Shown here piece after piece: positions 48,351 through 58,890 of a DNA stretch of 64,000 bases (the stretch's first letter is position 1; each line of letters opens with the position of its first letter). The DNA is taken from assembly GCA_022266195.1 (NCBI GenBank), contig WHVY01000001.1, positions 21,886,001 to 21,950,000 on the forward strand, given 5' to 3'. The translations under genes and the position numbers were made by a program. This DNA is from Tetranychus cinnabarinus. Taxonomy: Eukaryota; Arthropoda; Arachnida; Trombidiformes; Tetranychidae. Below the pieces are notes generated by a model that saw nothing but the letters and a program-made list of their open reading frames with translations, had not been told where the DNA came from and made no database searches.

Positions 48351-49522
48351 ATGATTAAACTGCTATTTCTAATTCTATTTTCAAGTAATTTAGCTCAGTT
48401 AAATGGAGCTGAACATGGTTTCCTTAATTCAGGAATTGACCCATTGTCCGATGAAATGGTTAATGCCATAAACTCTTTAAATACTACATGGAAGGTAATT
48501 CGTTTTCATGAAATCTTATTTTGTCTATTCCAATTATGCTTTTATAATAACCCATTTAACCAATTTTTATCCTTAAATTCTTGTTGTTTGTTATTGTTAT
48601 ATAATTTATGAATTCTGACATTTTCTCATTAATTTTCTTTTTCTTTACATGACAGGCTAAAAGAAACTTTGTTGGAGTTCATGTGGACTATGTTAAAGGA
48701 CTCTTGGGCGTTCATCCTTCTGATGATAACATCGTTCCTTTACTGGAGGAAGATTTCGAGGTTGCTGCCGATATTCCAGAAAGCTTTGATTCTCGTGAGG
48801 CATGGTCAAATTGTTCATCCATCTCATTCATTCGGGATCAAGCATCATGTGGTTCTTGTTGGGCTTTTGGTGCTGTTGAAGCTATGTCTGATCGTATTTG
48901 TATTGCATCTGGTGGAGAGCTACAAGTTGAATTGTCTGCTGAAGATTTGCTGACTTGCTGTCATTTATGTGGATTTGGTTGCAGTGGTGGGTTTCCTGGC
49001 ATGGCTTGGTTCCATTGGGTTCACTTCGGTATTGTTACTGGAGGGCTATACGGAGGAGAAGGATGTCAACCATATAAATTCCCACCTTGTGAGCATCACA
49101 TACCAGGCCCTAGACCTGAATGTAAACTTGAAAAAACTCCAAAGTGTGAAAAAAAATGCCAACCAGGTTATCCCAAGTCTTACCAAGAAGATAAATATTA
49201 TGGATTGAAGTCTTACAGTGTTGGAAGTGTTAAAAAGATTCAAACTGAAATAATGACCAATGGACCTGTAGAAGGAGCATTCACTGTTTATTCTGACTTC
49301 CTATCTTATTCATCAGGTGTTTACCAACGACACTCTCATGATCAACTGGGTGGCCATGCTATTCGCATTCTTGGTTGGGGAGTTGAAGATGGCATTGATT
49401 ACTGGCTCGTTGCTAATTCCTGGAATACAGATTGGGGTGATCAAGGTTACTTCAAAATTCGCAGAGGAACCAACGAATGTGGAATTGAAAGTAAAGTAAA
49501 TGCCGGACTTCCAAAGATTTAG
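48351..49522 (+). CDS. Cathepsin B-like cysteine protease, copy 1 (two exons, complete occluding loop)
   Basis: Papain-family (C1A) lysosomal or gut-lumen protease. Exons 48351-48494 and 48656-49522 give 336 residues. The signal peptide (MIKLLFLILFSSNLAQLNG) is followed by a cathepsin B propeptide (LSDEMVNAINSLNTTWKAKRNF) and a mature enzyme from about Ile88. The oxyanion Gln110, catalytic Cys116 (CGSCWAFG), His282 (GGHAIRI) and Asn302 (VANSWN) are present. The occluding loop CEHHIPGPRPEC retains the His-His pair at 195-196 that gives cathepsin B its dipeptidyl carboxypeptidase activity. GCSGGFPGMAW is also canonical. It has only the first intron of its neighbours; the three later introns are absent. 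Confidence 0.95.
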
Positions 49523-50155
49523 CTGTAAATATAATCACAACAACGGAAAACTTTGGATAAAAATTTTTAAATTTTGATAATTATCATGGAACTATGTTAT
49601 TTACACTACCAAATAAATAATGTTTATGCTATTATTCGTGAAATTAAGGACTGGACAAGATTTTATTGATTATTCATGTATTAATAAATATGCAAAGATA
49701 GTTAATTTTACTAAAAAAATGAAGTATTAAAGTAAAAAAGACGTAAAGGTGGTGCAAAGTAGAAATCTATACTTTTAGCGAAGTCTTTTCATTAGTTGTT
49801 GGATCCAATAAGACTAGCAAAATCTTATTCATCTCATTGTAAGGGGACAGCTACTAAAGAAGGGAAGTCATTAAAATACGCAATCAAGTTTATAAGCCAA
49901 TAGCTAAATGAAGACTAGAACCATTGGTCATTTAGTGCACACATTCAAATAAGACAAAAATATAAAAACAAAGACAAAAAAGTGACATTTTAGAGTTGAC
50001 TCTCACTCAGTAAAAGTCATCCTTTTAATCCTCATTTCACCCCTTTAACCCCACTCAGCACCCTTTTTAAGTTTTAATTTTAGACTGAAAATCCGTTACT
50101 CTGGTTTCTCTTAAATTTTCAATTCACAGTGTTTTATTTTAGTTCAAACTTCATC
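49523..50155. other. Intergenic; start of the duplicated unit and promoter of cathepsin B copy 2
   Basis: From about 49640 on, this stretch matches 55330-55778 (for example AGCGAAGTCTTTTCATTAG and GAAGACTAGAACCATTGGTC). It marks the left edge of the tandem repeat unit. It contains the TATA box at 49962. Confidence 0.7.
49962..49969 (+). promoter_or_regulatory. TATA box, cathepsin B copy 2
   Basis: TATAAAAA sits in a block conserved with 55605-55612 upstream of copy 3. It is about 190 bases from the ATG. Just upstream is the shared AGAACCATTGGTCATTTAGTG. Confidence 0.55.
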
Positions 50156-52059
50156 ATGATTAAAGTGTTATTTTTAATTTTACTTTCGAGTAATTTAGCT
50201 GAGTTGAAGGCAGTTGAACGTGTCTTCCTTGATCCAGGAATCGACCCATTGTCTGATGAAATGGTTAATGCCATAAACTCTTTGAATACTACATGGAAGG
50301 TAATTCGTTTTAATGAAAATATACTTTGTTTATTCCAATTAATATGCTTATTAGAACCTATTACTTTAATACCTGAATCCTCTGTTGTATGTATCAAATG
50401 TTTCATCGTTATTTAACTTCAACTTTACTAATCAATACCTTATTTTGTTGTTCACTTGCTAAACATGACAGGCTAAAAGAAACTTTGTTGGAGTTTCTTT
50501 CGACTATGTTAAAGGACTCTTAGGTGTCGCTCCTGATGATAATATTACTTTACCCGAAGCAGATATCCAGATTGCTGAACATATTCCCGAAAGATTTGAC
50601 GCTCGTGAAGCATGGGCAAATTGTTCATCCATCTCCAACATTCGAGATCAGGGTTCATGTGGTTCTTGTTGGGCTGTTGCTGCTGTTGGAGCCATGTCTG
50701 ATCGTATTTGTATTGCATCTAAAGGCCATCATCAAGTTGAACTGTCTGCTGAAGATTTGCTCGCTTGCTGCTCCAAATGTAGAAATGATTGCAAAGCTGG
50801 GTATGCTTCTATTGCTTGGAACTATTGGGAGACTGACGGAATTGTTACTGGTGGCGCATTCGAAGGAGCTGGATGCAAACCATATAAATATGAACCTTGT
50901 AAACATAACTCGACATGCCCTAAAGGGGAATGCTTTACTATTTCTTATTGCAATGAAAGTAGAGCTGAAAAGCCAATTTGTGATAAAAAATGCCAACCAA
51001 ACTATCGAAAGGATTATGAAAAAGATAAATATTACGGCAAGCAAGGTAAGCTTATCTTTGGATCTCAAAGATCGAAAAAGATTCAAACTGAAATAATGAC
51101 CAATGGACCCGTAGAAGGTGAGTCAATTCAACTCCTATCCTGGACTCTTAATAAACCCAGTCTTAAATTGTAATAAATGCTCAAATTGCTGTGATCTTAA
51201 CATTTTAACTTTCCTTTTTTACAGCATCATTCCTAGTTTACAGCGACTTCTTCTGCTATTCATCAGGTTTGTCCATTCACTGTCATATTTCTTTCTTTCC
51301 ACGCTATGAAGAGATTGAAAGTGAGATCAAAAAATTGAATTCAATCAATCATTTTTGATTCCGATTTCTTACCTTAAAAAGTTAGCAAAGTTGTATGTTT
51401 GATACATTGCATGCGTCGAAAATGGATGCTTTTCAATCTACTCATCAGACAATCTACTCTTTGTTGGCTGATTTTTGCAAATTTTTTTACTTCTCTCATA
51501 CATTAATACTCCAATGTTCACGTAATTGTAGGCTTCGGTGCCGGTGCTACTTTAGCTTAGTTTTTTTAATCAGTTCATCAGCTAAAAGCTAAGCTAAAGC
51601 TAAATCTGAAATTTCATGTGTGTTTTTCCGTTTGATCTTTTGAATAGCTTTATTCCATTTCTGTTTTCATCTGGATTATTTAAATTAATTTTTCCAATTC
51701 AGGTGTTTACCAAAAAAGGTCTAACAATTATCAGGGGGAACATGCAGTTCGCATTATTGGTTGGGGGGTTGAGAATGGCGTTGACTACTGGCTTGTTGCT
51801 AATTCCTGGAATACATATTGGGGTGATCAAGGTGAGTTTATTCATTAATCTCAGAGTTAATTGAGGAACAAAAGGAAGATAAAGACACAAAATTATAAAT
51901 GTCTCTTCGTTCGTTGGTGAGAAATTATAAAATTACGATTCAACGATTAACATATCATGGATTTAATTTACAGGATACTTCAAAATTCTCAGAGGAGAAG
52001 ATGAATGTAATATCGAAACCAAAATATATTTTGGAACTCCTATTTTACCAGATAACTGA
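50156..52059 (+). CDS. Cathepsin B-like cysteine protease, copy 2 (five exons, altered loop)
   Basis: Exons 50156-50299, 50472-51117, 51225-51266, 51703-51831 and 51974-52059 join in frame to 348 residues. Signal peptide and propeptide are nearly the same as copies 1 and 3. Catalytic Cys (CGSCWAVAAVG), His (GEHAVRIIGWG) and Asn (VANSWNTYWGDQ) are kept, so it should be an active protease. The occluding loop is rebuilt. The His-His pair became His-Asn (CKHNSTCPKGECF), extra residues and cysteines follow, and the usual Gly-Gly of CxGG is lost (NDCKAGYASIAW). Loss of carboxydipeptidase action and a more open cleft are inferred. Its 3' flank carries a foldback element. Confidence 0.93.
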
Positions 52060-52336
52060 AAACTTGTATCAAAAGGGACAAATTGACTAAACATGGACAA
52101 AATTTTACGTTTGACTGCAATGAATTCCATTGCTTTGTTATCTAAATGCTCAAAATATCATAGTTTTATTATTGTTGAGCTAAATATATTTTATGTTGAA
52201 TTGTATTAATAAACTCATCTCGAAAACTTATCATTGAAGACTGAATGGAAATATTAATTTACATTTTTACAAACTATTTCATGGTTTAACGATTTTAAAA
52301 ATTAATTGTTGTGAATACGTGTTATTTATCACATTA

Positions 52337-52342
52337 TTTACA
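52337..52342 (+). repeat. Left target-site duplication TTTACA
   Basis: Six bases directly repeated at 53426-53431, on the two sides of the foldback element. Confidence 0.75.
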
Positions 52343-53425
52343 CTGCAGCTCAAAAGTTTGGAACCGGTATTCATTTTGATGTAAGGACTAAACGATCGTG
52401 TATAATTGAACGAACTTTTTTGAATATCCTAGGTCTGAGTGATCTTTTGTTATTAGAAAAATCTTGAACCGGAAATACTTTCCCTTTGTCTGTAATTTTA
52501 GTTCGAAGTTTCGACAACAGAGACTAATTAGCTCAAAAGTTTGGAACCAATGATTTTTAAAGGCAATCAGCTTGCATATCGTGATGAAATTTTCAAAACA
52601 AAATAATATCATGATGAAGAATGTTTACTGAAAAAGTTATCAAAAAATATCAATTTGAACTCAAGTTATTGAACTTTGAATTTAACATTGTTTTCTATGA
52701 GAAAGCGTTTTTCGATCATGATAGGATCTGAACGAAAGAACCTAAATTCATAAAATTCACAATAAACATAGTTCTAAGGGTGAAAAATTTGCACTAGAAG
52801 TTTGATAGCATTCTGATAATTTTTACATGGTTTGAATAGCTTTTACTAAAATTTATCCAACTTTTTTCAATAAAACAATGGAAAGAATGGGAAGATTCTG
52901 GTTAAAATGGATTAACTGGGATTCTCAGTGAAAAATGAGATTCCAGAATTATCAGAATGCTATCAAACTTCTAGTGCAAATTTTTCACCCTTAGAACTAT
53001 GTTTATTGTGAATTTTATGAATTTAGGTTCTTTCGTTCAGATCCTATCATGATCGAAAAACGCTTTCTCATAGAAAACAATGTTAAATTCAAAGTTCAAT
53101 AACTTGAGTTCAAATTGATATTTTTTGATAACTTTCTCAGCAAACATTTATTATTATGATATCATTTTATTTTGAAATTTTCATTATGATATTCAAATTG
53201 GTTGCCTTTAAAAATCATTGGTTCCAAACTTTTGAGCTAATTAGTCTCTGTTGTCGAAACTTCGAACTAAAATTACAGACAAAGGGAAAGTATTTCCGGT
53301 TCAAGATTTTTCTAATAACAAAAGATCACTCAGACCTAGGATATTCAAAAAAGTTCATCCAATTATGCTCGATAGTTTAGTCCTTACATCAAAATGAATA
53401 CCGGTTCCAAACTTTTGAGCTGCAG
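52343..53425. mobile_element. 1083-bp foldback element with 479-bp inverted arms
   Basis: Arms 52343-52821 and 52947-53425 are inverted copies of exactly equal length, with a 125-nt spacer. The termini read CTGCAGCTCAAAAGTTTGGA inward. A second copy of the end motif (AGCTCAAAAGTTTGGAACC) lies inside each arm, near 52531 and 53220. About 190 bases next to the spacer are an essentially perfect match; the outer parts carry a few substitutions. There is no transposase: the similar 74-residue frames in the two arms are mirror images of each other. A TTTACA duplication flanks it. The paralogous flank of copy 3 (about 57540-57590) lacks the element. It is a non-autonomous foldback/MITE-type insertion; the superfamily is not assigned. 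Confidence 0.9.
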
Positions 53426-53431
53426 TTTACA
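53426..53431 (+). repeat. Right target-site duplication TTTACA
   Basis: Direct repeat of 52337-52342 immediately after the right end of the foldback element. Confidence 0.75.
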
Positions 53432-53819
53432 TACATTTTTGGCTCTTATTGCCAAATTAAATCATTGGTCAATGATAAATTGCAGCGCGAGTAATTTATG
53501 CAAAGTGTTGAAAATAGAGTTATCAATCCTACAGATCAAGTTAAATGCCAACAAATTTCATACCATTAATTCAATATAAATTACTTGAAATTTACTTTAT
53601 CGAGTTATTCATTTATTATTGATATTTATCTATCAGCACATCTATTTATTATATTCTCTGGTTTGCATGTATCCCAATCGATTGTGGAAAGATCAGGTCA
53701 ATTTTTAAGGAAATGTAAACCATCGCATAGTATTATATTTTGCTTGAAAGTAAAAGTTTTATTTTATTTTTATTCATTGAATTACAACATGCAATACAAT
53801 TACATTGTTGAGGGACATT

Positions 53820-54341
53820 TTATTTCCAACAATTAGCCAATTCTTTGAGGTTTGGAGCAACAACAGCCTTGATATCGTTAAAGCCAAGAGTAATTGGAAC
53901 ATTATTATCGATAGTAGCCGCATCAATGCTGATCGAATTGTTGGTAACTGGAACGACTTGGTTATTATTTTCAGTCAATGTCAGTTTCATATTACAGTTG
54001 AAGTCTTGAGTGGCCCAACTGCCCTTACCAGGCTTAAAGGTATCAGCACCATCAGATAAACAGTAAAGAGTGTAAGGTTTACCTTTAATATTGAAACCAA
54101 GTGATAAAGTAACTCGTTCTGGTCCTTTTGAGTGGTAGGCTAAGATGGAGACACTTAAATGTTTTGATTTATCATTTTGGCCAGCGCTCAATGAAACCTT
54201 AGCAACGTTATTACCAGTGCATTCGGTTGAACCATCACGACTAAGACAATAAGTTACACCGTAAAAGCAAGGGTCATTTGGGTTGTAGGCAAGGAAGGCG
54301 AATTGAACAAGAGAAAGAAGGATTGCAGAGAAGAACAACAT
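53820..54341 (-). CDS. Six-cysteine secreted protein, family member A
   Basis: Single exon of 173 residues on minus. The signal peptide MLFFSAILLSLVQFAFLA is followed by a ~155-residue domain with six cysteines (DPC, TYC, TEC, LYC, FNC, ANCWK), enough for three disulfides. Alternating hydrophobic strands (VTLSLGFNIKGKPYTLYCLS, MKLTLTENNNQV) suggest a beta-sandwich. I do not recognise the family. Its closest relative is at 58274-58795 (six residue changes, 167 of 173 identical) and a longer one is at 62713-63726. It lies tail-to-tail with cathepsin B copy 2. TATA box at 54428-54436. Confidence 0.85.
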   Translation of the reverse strand: MLFFSAILLSLVQFAFLAYNPNDPCFYGVTYCLSRDGSTECTGNNVAKVSLSAGQNDKSKHLSVSILAYHSKGPERVTLSLGFNIKGKPYTLYCLSDGADTFKPGKGSWATQDFNCNMKLTLTENNNQVVPVTNNSISIDAATIDNNVPITLGFNDIKAVVAPNLKELANCWK

Positions 54342-54427
54342 TTTGCTGTAGTTTAGTTAATAATCAATAATTATGTACTAATTTGGAGTCACAATTGATT
54401 CTGATAAAACTCGAGACCAAATCATTT

Positions 54428-54436
54428 CTTTTTATA
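54428..54436 (-). promoter_or_regulatory. TATA box, secreted member A
   Basis: Reads TATAAAAAG on the minus strand, 87 bases before the ATG at 54341. Confidence 0.6.
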
Positions 54437-55604
54437 TGTTGAGTATCAGATCACCAACTGGCCATCAAGCTGATCATCGATAATTGAAAATCACTTGAAC
54501 TGGATATCAATGTCAGTGTCTATTAAATTTTGTCAATCGAGGCCATAATTATCCGAGTAGCTTATTGTTCTGATATTTATTTTCACCTGTATTTTACTGA
54601 AAAATGAATTATTAAATCATTAATTTAATCATCTTCGATTCTACATTTAAGACAATTCGGTGCATCTTTTGTCTAATAATCATCGGAAAGGCTCGTGAAA
54701 TATTTTTCCCTTTAACTGTTTACTAAACTTCCATTGAAACAATACAAGATTACGGTTGAGCAGATGTAAAATTAAGTACGATATTAATGAACTCAAGTTT
54801 TTCATTCAGTACTGATTGGTATCTTTTGTATCATTCAAGACAATTCGGTACAATTTCTGTCCATCAATTCACGCAGATATGCGTTTATTGTAACATATTG
54901 TACTGAATTTTTTCTGGTCCTTTTCTTTGTCGTCATATTGAAATGAAACAGTTTTATTCATTTTCATGCATATTATTACTAATTATACCATTAATCTAAC
55001 TGACCGAAATGCATTAAAACAGTTTTTGCGAATTGGTTGTTAACAATGAATTTGTTAGATAGTGACCGATTGTCTGACATTAAAGGATTTTTCATTATTA
55101 TATTAATAATATGCGTCTTAATCTTTTGACAATAATTATTTCAAATACATTTTGCGATTCGATATGTTGATTAGGTCAGATTTGACTAATTTTTGGTCAG
55201 GCAAAGTAAACACCTTCGGTGTTAATATAATGCCTTAATCAATACCATTTTGTACCCGTGCGAAAATTTATAGCAAAAAATCGTCTAAAGGTTTTTTTCA
55301 GCCGTTTCTGAATAAGAGGACAAAATTTTTAATATGTTCATGCATTAAATCGGCAAAGACGGTTAATTTTATTCAAATAAATGAAGAATCTAGAAAAACA
55401 AGAAGTAAAGGTGTTCAATGATGCAAAGTAGCAATCTAACCTTTTAGCGAAGTCTTTTCATTAGCTATTTGACCCTCAAAAGTTTATTAATCTCATTGTA
55501 GGGGAACAGCTATTAAAAAAGGGAAATCAAGTTTATCACCCAATAGCTAAATGAAGACTAGAACCATTGGTCATTTAGTGTGTACCATTGAGATAAGACA
55601 AAAG

Positions 55605-55612
55605 TATAAAAA
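55605..55612 (+). promoter_or_regulatory. TATA box, cathepsin B copy 3
   Basis: TATAAAAA in the block shared with the copy 2 promoter, about 170 bases before the ATG. Confidence 0.55.
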
Positions 55613-55778
55613 CAAAGACAAAAAGTAACTTTTTAGAGTTGACTCTCACACAGTAAAGTCGCCTTTTTAATTCTCATTTCACCCCTAACTCCACTCAGTA
55701 ACCTTTTTTTAATTTTAGATCCGTTACTCTGGTTCCTCTTAAATTCAACAGTGTTTTAATTAAGTTTCAAACTTCATC

Positions 55779-57279
55779 ATGATTAAAGTGTTATTTTTAA
55801 TTTTACTTTCAAGTAATTTAGCTGAGTTGAAGGCAGTTGAACGTGTCTTCCTTGATCCAGGAATCGACCCATTGTCTGATGAAATGGTTAATGCCATAAA
55901 CTCTTTGAATACTACATGGAAGGTAATTCGTAATTTTAATACCAGAATTTCCTGTTGTTTTATCAAATTGTTTCAAAGTCTAATTTTCTTTTTCCCTTGC
56001 TTAACATGACAGGCTAAAAGAAACTTTGTTGGCGTTTCTTTTGACTACGTTAAAGGACTCCTAGGAGTTGCTCCTGATGATATTTCTTTACCCGAAGCAG
56101 ATATCCAGATTGCTGAAGATATTCCCGAAAGTTTTGACGCTCGTAAAGCATGGGCAAACTGTTCATCCATCTCCAACATTCGAGATCAGGGCGTATGTGG
56201 TTCCTGTTGGGCTTTTGGTGCTGTTGAAGCTATGTCTGACCGTATTTGTATTGAATCTGGTGGCAATCTTCAAGTTGAATTGTCTGCTGAAGATTTGCTC
56301 TCTTGCTGTTCATATTGTGGAAGGGAATGCAGCAGTGGGCGAGTTGCTCGTGCTTGGGACTATTGGGAGTTCAACGGAATTGTAACTGGTGGCGCATTCG
56401 CAGGGGCTGGATGTAAACCATATAAATATGCACCTTGTGAGCATAACACGGCAGGCTTTACTCTTTCTAATTGTTCTAGTGTGATTCCCGCAAAGCCAAC
56501 GTGTGAAACTGAATGTCAACCAGGTTATCTTAAGTCTTATGAAGAAGATAAATATTACGGCAAGAATATTCGTAATATTGGAGGAGCTCGGAGAGTTGAA
56601 AAGATTCAAACTGAAATAATGACCAATGGGCCCGTAGAAGGTGAGTCAATTCAACTCCTATCCTGGACTCTTAATAAACCCAGTTTCAAACTGTAAGTGT
56701 TTCAGTTTATGTTATCTTGACATTTTATTTTCCTTTTTTTACAGCAACATTCATAGTTTACAGTGACTTCCCCAGCTATTCATCAGGTTTGTCTATTTAT
56801 TTTCATTATAATGTTCACGTAATTGTAGATAATTTCAGGACTTTCAGAGTTGCATAATTTCATTCTTCCATTTCTGTGCTAATCTGAATTAATGAAATTA
56901 TTTTTCCAATTCAGGCGTTTATCAACATCACACTCGTGTAAGCATACTCGAACATGCCATTCGCATTCTTGGTTGGGGCGTTGAGGATGGCGTTGACTAC
57001 TGGCTTGTCGCTAATTCTTGGAATACATATTGGGGTGATCAAGGTAAGTTAATTATCAAACTCAGAGTAAATACAAATATAAGGGAAAGGACAATATATA
57101 TTTAAAAATATGTCTTATCTTCGTTATATACATTGGTGAAGAATCATACAAATTACGATTCAATGATTAACATGTTATGGATTTAATTTACAGGATACTT
57201 CAAAATACGCAGAGGAATCAATGAATGTAATATTGAGGACAAAGTATACGCTGGAACTCCTGATTTTAGCAGACCATGA
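55779..57279 (+). CDS. Cathepsin B-like cysteine protease, copy 3 (five exons, altered loop)
   Basis: Exons 55779-55922, 56013-56640, 56745-56786, 56915-57043 and 57194-57279, 342 residues, the same intron positions and phases as copy 2. Exon 1 encodes the same peptide as exon 1 of copy 2, so the duplication is recent. Catalytic Cys (CGSCWAFGAVEAM), His (LEHAIRILGWG) and Asn (VANSWNTYWGDQ) are retained. The occluding loop reads CEHNTAGFTLSNC, with Asn in place of the second His. GCxGG is changed to ECSSGRVARAW. It is predicted to be an active endopeptidase with reduced or no carboxydipeptidase activity. Tail-to-tail with secreted member B. Confidence 0.93.
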
Positions 57280-57644
57280 TTGGCAATTTCAATCAACTCG
57301 GAACAACCCGACTAAACATCGATAAAGTTTACAAAATTTTACGTTTGACTGCAATGAATTCCATTGCTTTGTTGAAATCTGAATGCCAAATGATTCAAAA
57401 TAGTTTTATTGTTGACTAAATATATTTTATGTTGAATTGTTAATAAACTCATCTTGAAAACTTATCATTGAAGACTGAAGGGAAATATTAATTTACATTT
57501 TTACGAATTATTTCATGGTTTAACGATTTTAAAAATTGATTGTTGTTAAGTCAGAATACTGATCCCAATATTCAACTACATTTTCGGTTCTTATTGCCAT
57601 TAAATCATTGGCCAATGATAACCTTTTGTGCGAGATATTTATAA

Positions 57645-57727
57645 TTGTGTGTATGATGAAGGTGAAGGTGATATGCATGTTATTGGTTGGCGAATCAAAG
57701 AAGAGTTAATGAATCTGCAAATTAGTT
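57645..57727 (+). pseudogene. Possible cathepsin B exon relic
   Basis: The frame reads VYDEGEGDMHVIGWRI before a stop. This resembles the VYQ...GxHAxRIxGWG exon of the neighbours with the catalytic His region eroded. No splice sites remain intact. It is short, so chance is possible, but the position inside the array supports it. Confidence 0.3.
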
Positions 57728-57809
57728 GATTTACCCAAAATTAATGAAAAAGCTAAGGAAAACAAGACTTGGGGGTTAAATAAAAAACCATCAAACGATT
57801 ATCTTTCAA

Positions 57810-57860
57810 GTAAAATCAAGTCTTTTCATTAGTTTTTAGATCTAATAAGGGTGTTAATCA
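57810..57860 (+). repeat. Remnant of the cathepsin promoter block
   Basis: AAGTCTTTTCATTAG followed by TTTTTAGATCTAATAAG repeats the block at 49787-49810 (GAAGTCTTTTCATTAGTTG, then GATCCAATAAG) and at 55450. It suggests the left edge of a third duplicated unit whose gene has been deleted. Confidence 0.45.
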
Positions 57861-58273
57861 AAAAGCATAACATGAATTAGTGAGAAAATGAAATCAGAAG
57901 AAATGAAAAGAATCAATATGTTGACTCAACTGAAATATTAGGAGCTGTCGCATTTGCAACTAGAGTTACCTGATATTTATTTTATACAATGTGAACTACT
58001 AAGGGTAAATACAGACTAAGGAATATTATTTCCGACTGAAGAGAACAATTAATGTTGATCAATTTACTTTGTGAATTATTTATTTATCTATCATTACAGT
58101 GTTATATATCTTTTGAATTGTATGTATTCCAATCGATTATGGAAAGATCAGGCTAGTTTCTAAGAAAACGTAATTTATCAAATATTATTTGCTTAAAAGT
58201 AAAAGTTTTATTTTAGTTGCTATTCATTGGTTTACAACATGCAATACAATTATTATCATTGTTAAGGGACATT

Positions 58274-58795
58274 TTATTTCCAACAACTAGCCAATTCTTT
58301 GAGGTTTGGAGCAACAACAGCTTTGATATCGTTAAAGCCAAGAGTAATTGGAACATTATTATCGATAGTAGCCGCATCAATGCTGATTGAATTGTTGGTA
58401 ACTGGAGCGACTTGGTTATTATTTTCAGTCAATGTCAGTTTCATATTACAGTTGAAGTCTTGAGTGGCCCAACTGCCCTTACCAGGCTTGAAGGTATCAG
58501 CACCATCAGATAAACAGTAAAGAGTGTAAGGTTTACCTTTAATATCGAAACCAAGTGATAAGGTAACTCGTTCTGGTCCTTTCGAGTGGTAGGCTAAGAT
58601 AGAGAGACTTAAATGTTTTGATTTATCAGTTTGGCCGGCGCTGAATGAAACTTTAGCAACGTTATTACCAGTACATTCGGTTGAACCATCACGACTAAGA
58701 CAATAAGTTACACCGTAAAAGCAAGGGTCATTTGGGTTGTAGGCAAGGAAGGCGAATTGAACAAGAGAAAGAAGGATTGCAGAGAAGAACAACAT
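58274..58795 (-). CDS. Six-cysteine secreted protein, family member B
   Basis: Near-identical copy of member A: 173 residues, the same signal peptide, the same six cysteines, six substitutions (Leu/Phe, Asn/Thr, Val/Leu, Asn/Asp, Val/Ala, Asn/Ser). Single exon, tail-to-tail with cathepsin B copy 3, so the pair moved as one unit. TATA-like element TATAAATA on minus at 58881-58890. The function is unknown; secretion is inferred from the signal peptide. Confidence 0.85.
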   Translation of the reverse strand: MLFFSAILLSLVQFAFLAYNPNDPCFYGVTYCLSRDGSTECTGNNVAKVSFSAGQTDKSKHLSLSILAYHSKGPERVTLSLGFDIKGKPYTLYCLSDGADTFKPGKGSWATQDFNCNMKLTLTENNNQVAPVTNNSISIDAATIDNNVPITLGFNDIKAVVAPNLKELASCWK

Positions 58796-58880
58796 TTTGC
58801 TGTAGTTTAGTTAATAATCAATAATTAGTTAGTGAATTAGATTGACTATTGATTCTGATAAAATTCAAGATAAACTCACC

Positions 58881-58890
58881 TCTATTTATA
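58881..58890 (-). promoter_or_regulatory. TATA-like box, secreted member B
   Basis: TATAAATAGA on the minus strand, 86 bases before the ATG at 58795, in the same position as in member A. Confidence 0.5.

Larger units (their letters stand above)
52060..53819. other. 3' flank of cathepsin B copy 2 with inserted foldback element
   Basis: 52080-52330 matches 57290-57560 downstream of copy 3. The foldback element (52343-53425) interrupts this homology. After it, homology resumes briefly (TCTTATTGCCAAATTAAATC) and leads to the end of the minus-strand secreted gene. Confidence 0.7.
54342..55778. other. Intergenic: promoter of secreted member A and of cathepsin B copy 3
   Basis: The left half is repeated at 58796-59190 upstream of member B, including the motif AAGACAATTCGGT (54649, 54839). 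The right half (55330-55778) repeats the promoter region of cathepsin B copy 2. Confidence 0.65.
57280..58273. other. Intergenic with relics of a further cathepsin unit
   Basis: 57290-57560 matches the 3' flank of copy 2. The empty site of the foldback element is near 57580. The possible relics at 57645-57727 and 57810-57860 are listed separately. Confidence 0.6.

Noticed and set aside
52388..53380. Two similar 74-residue frames, one on each strand
   Set aside because: They are the mirror copies of the same sequence in the two arms of the foldback element and show no protein family signature.
52343..53425. Assignment of the foldback element to Tc1/mariner because of the CTCAAAAGTTTGGA end
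   Set aside because: Tc1/mariner needs a TA target. The flanks are TTTACA on both sides with no TA at the ends, so the superfamily was left open.
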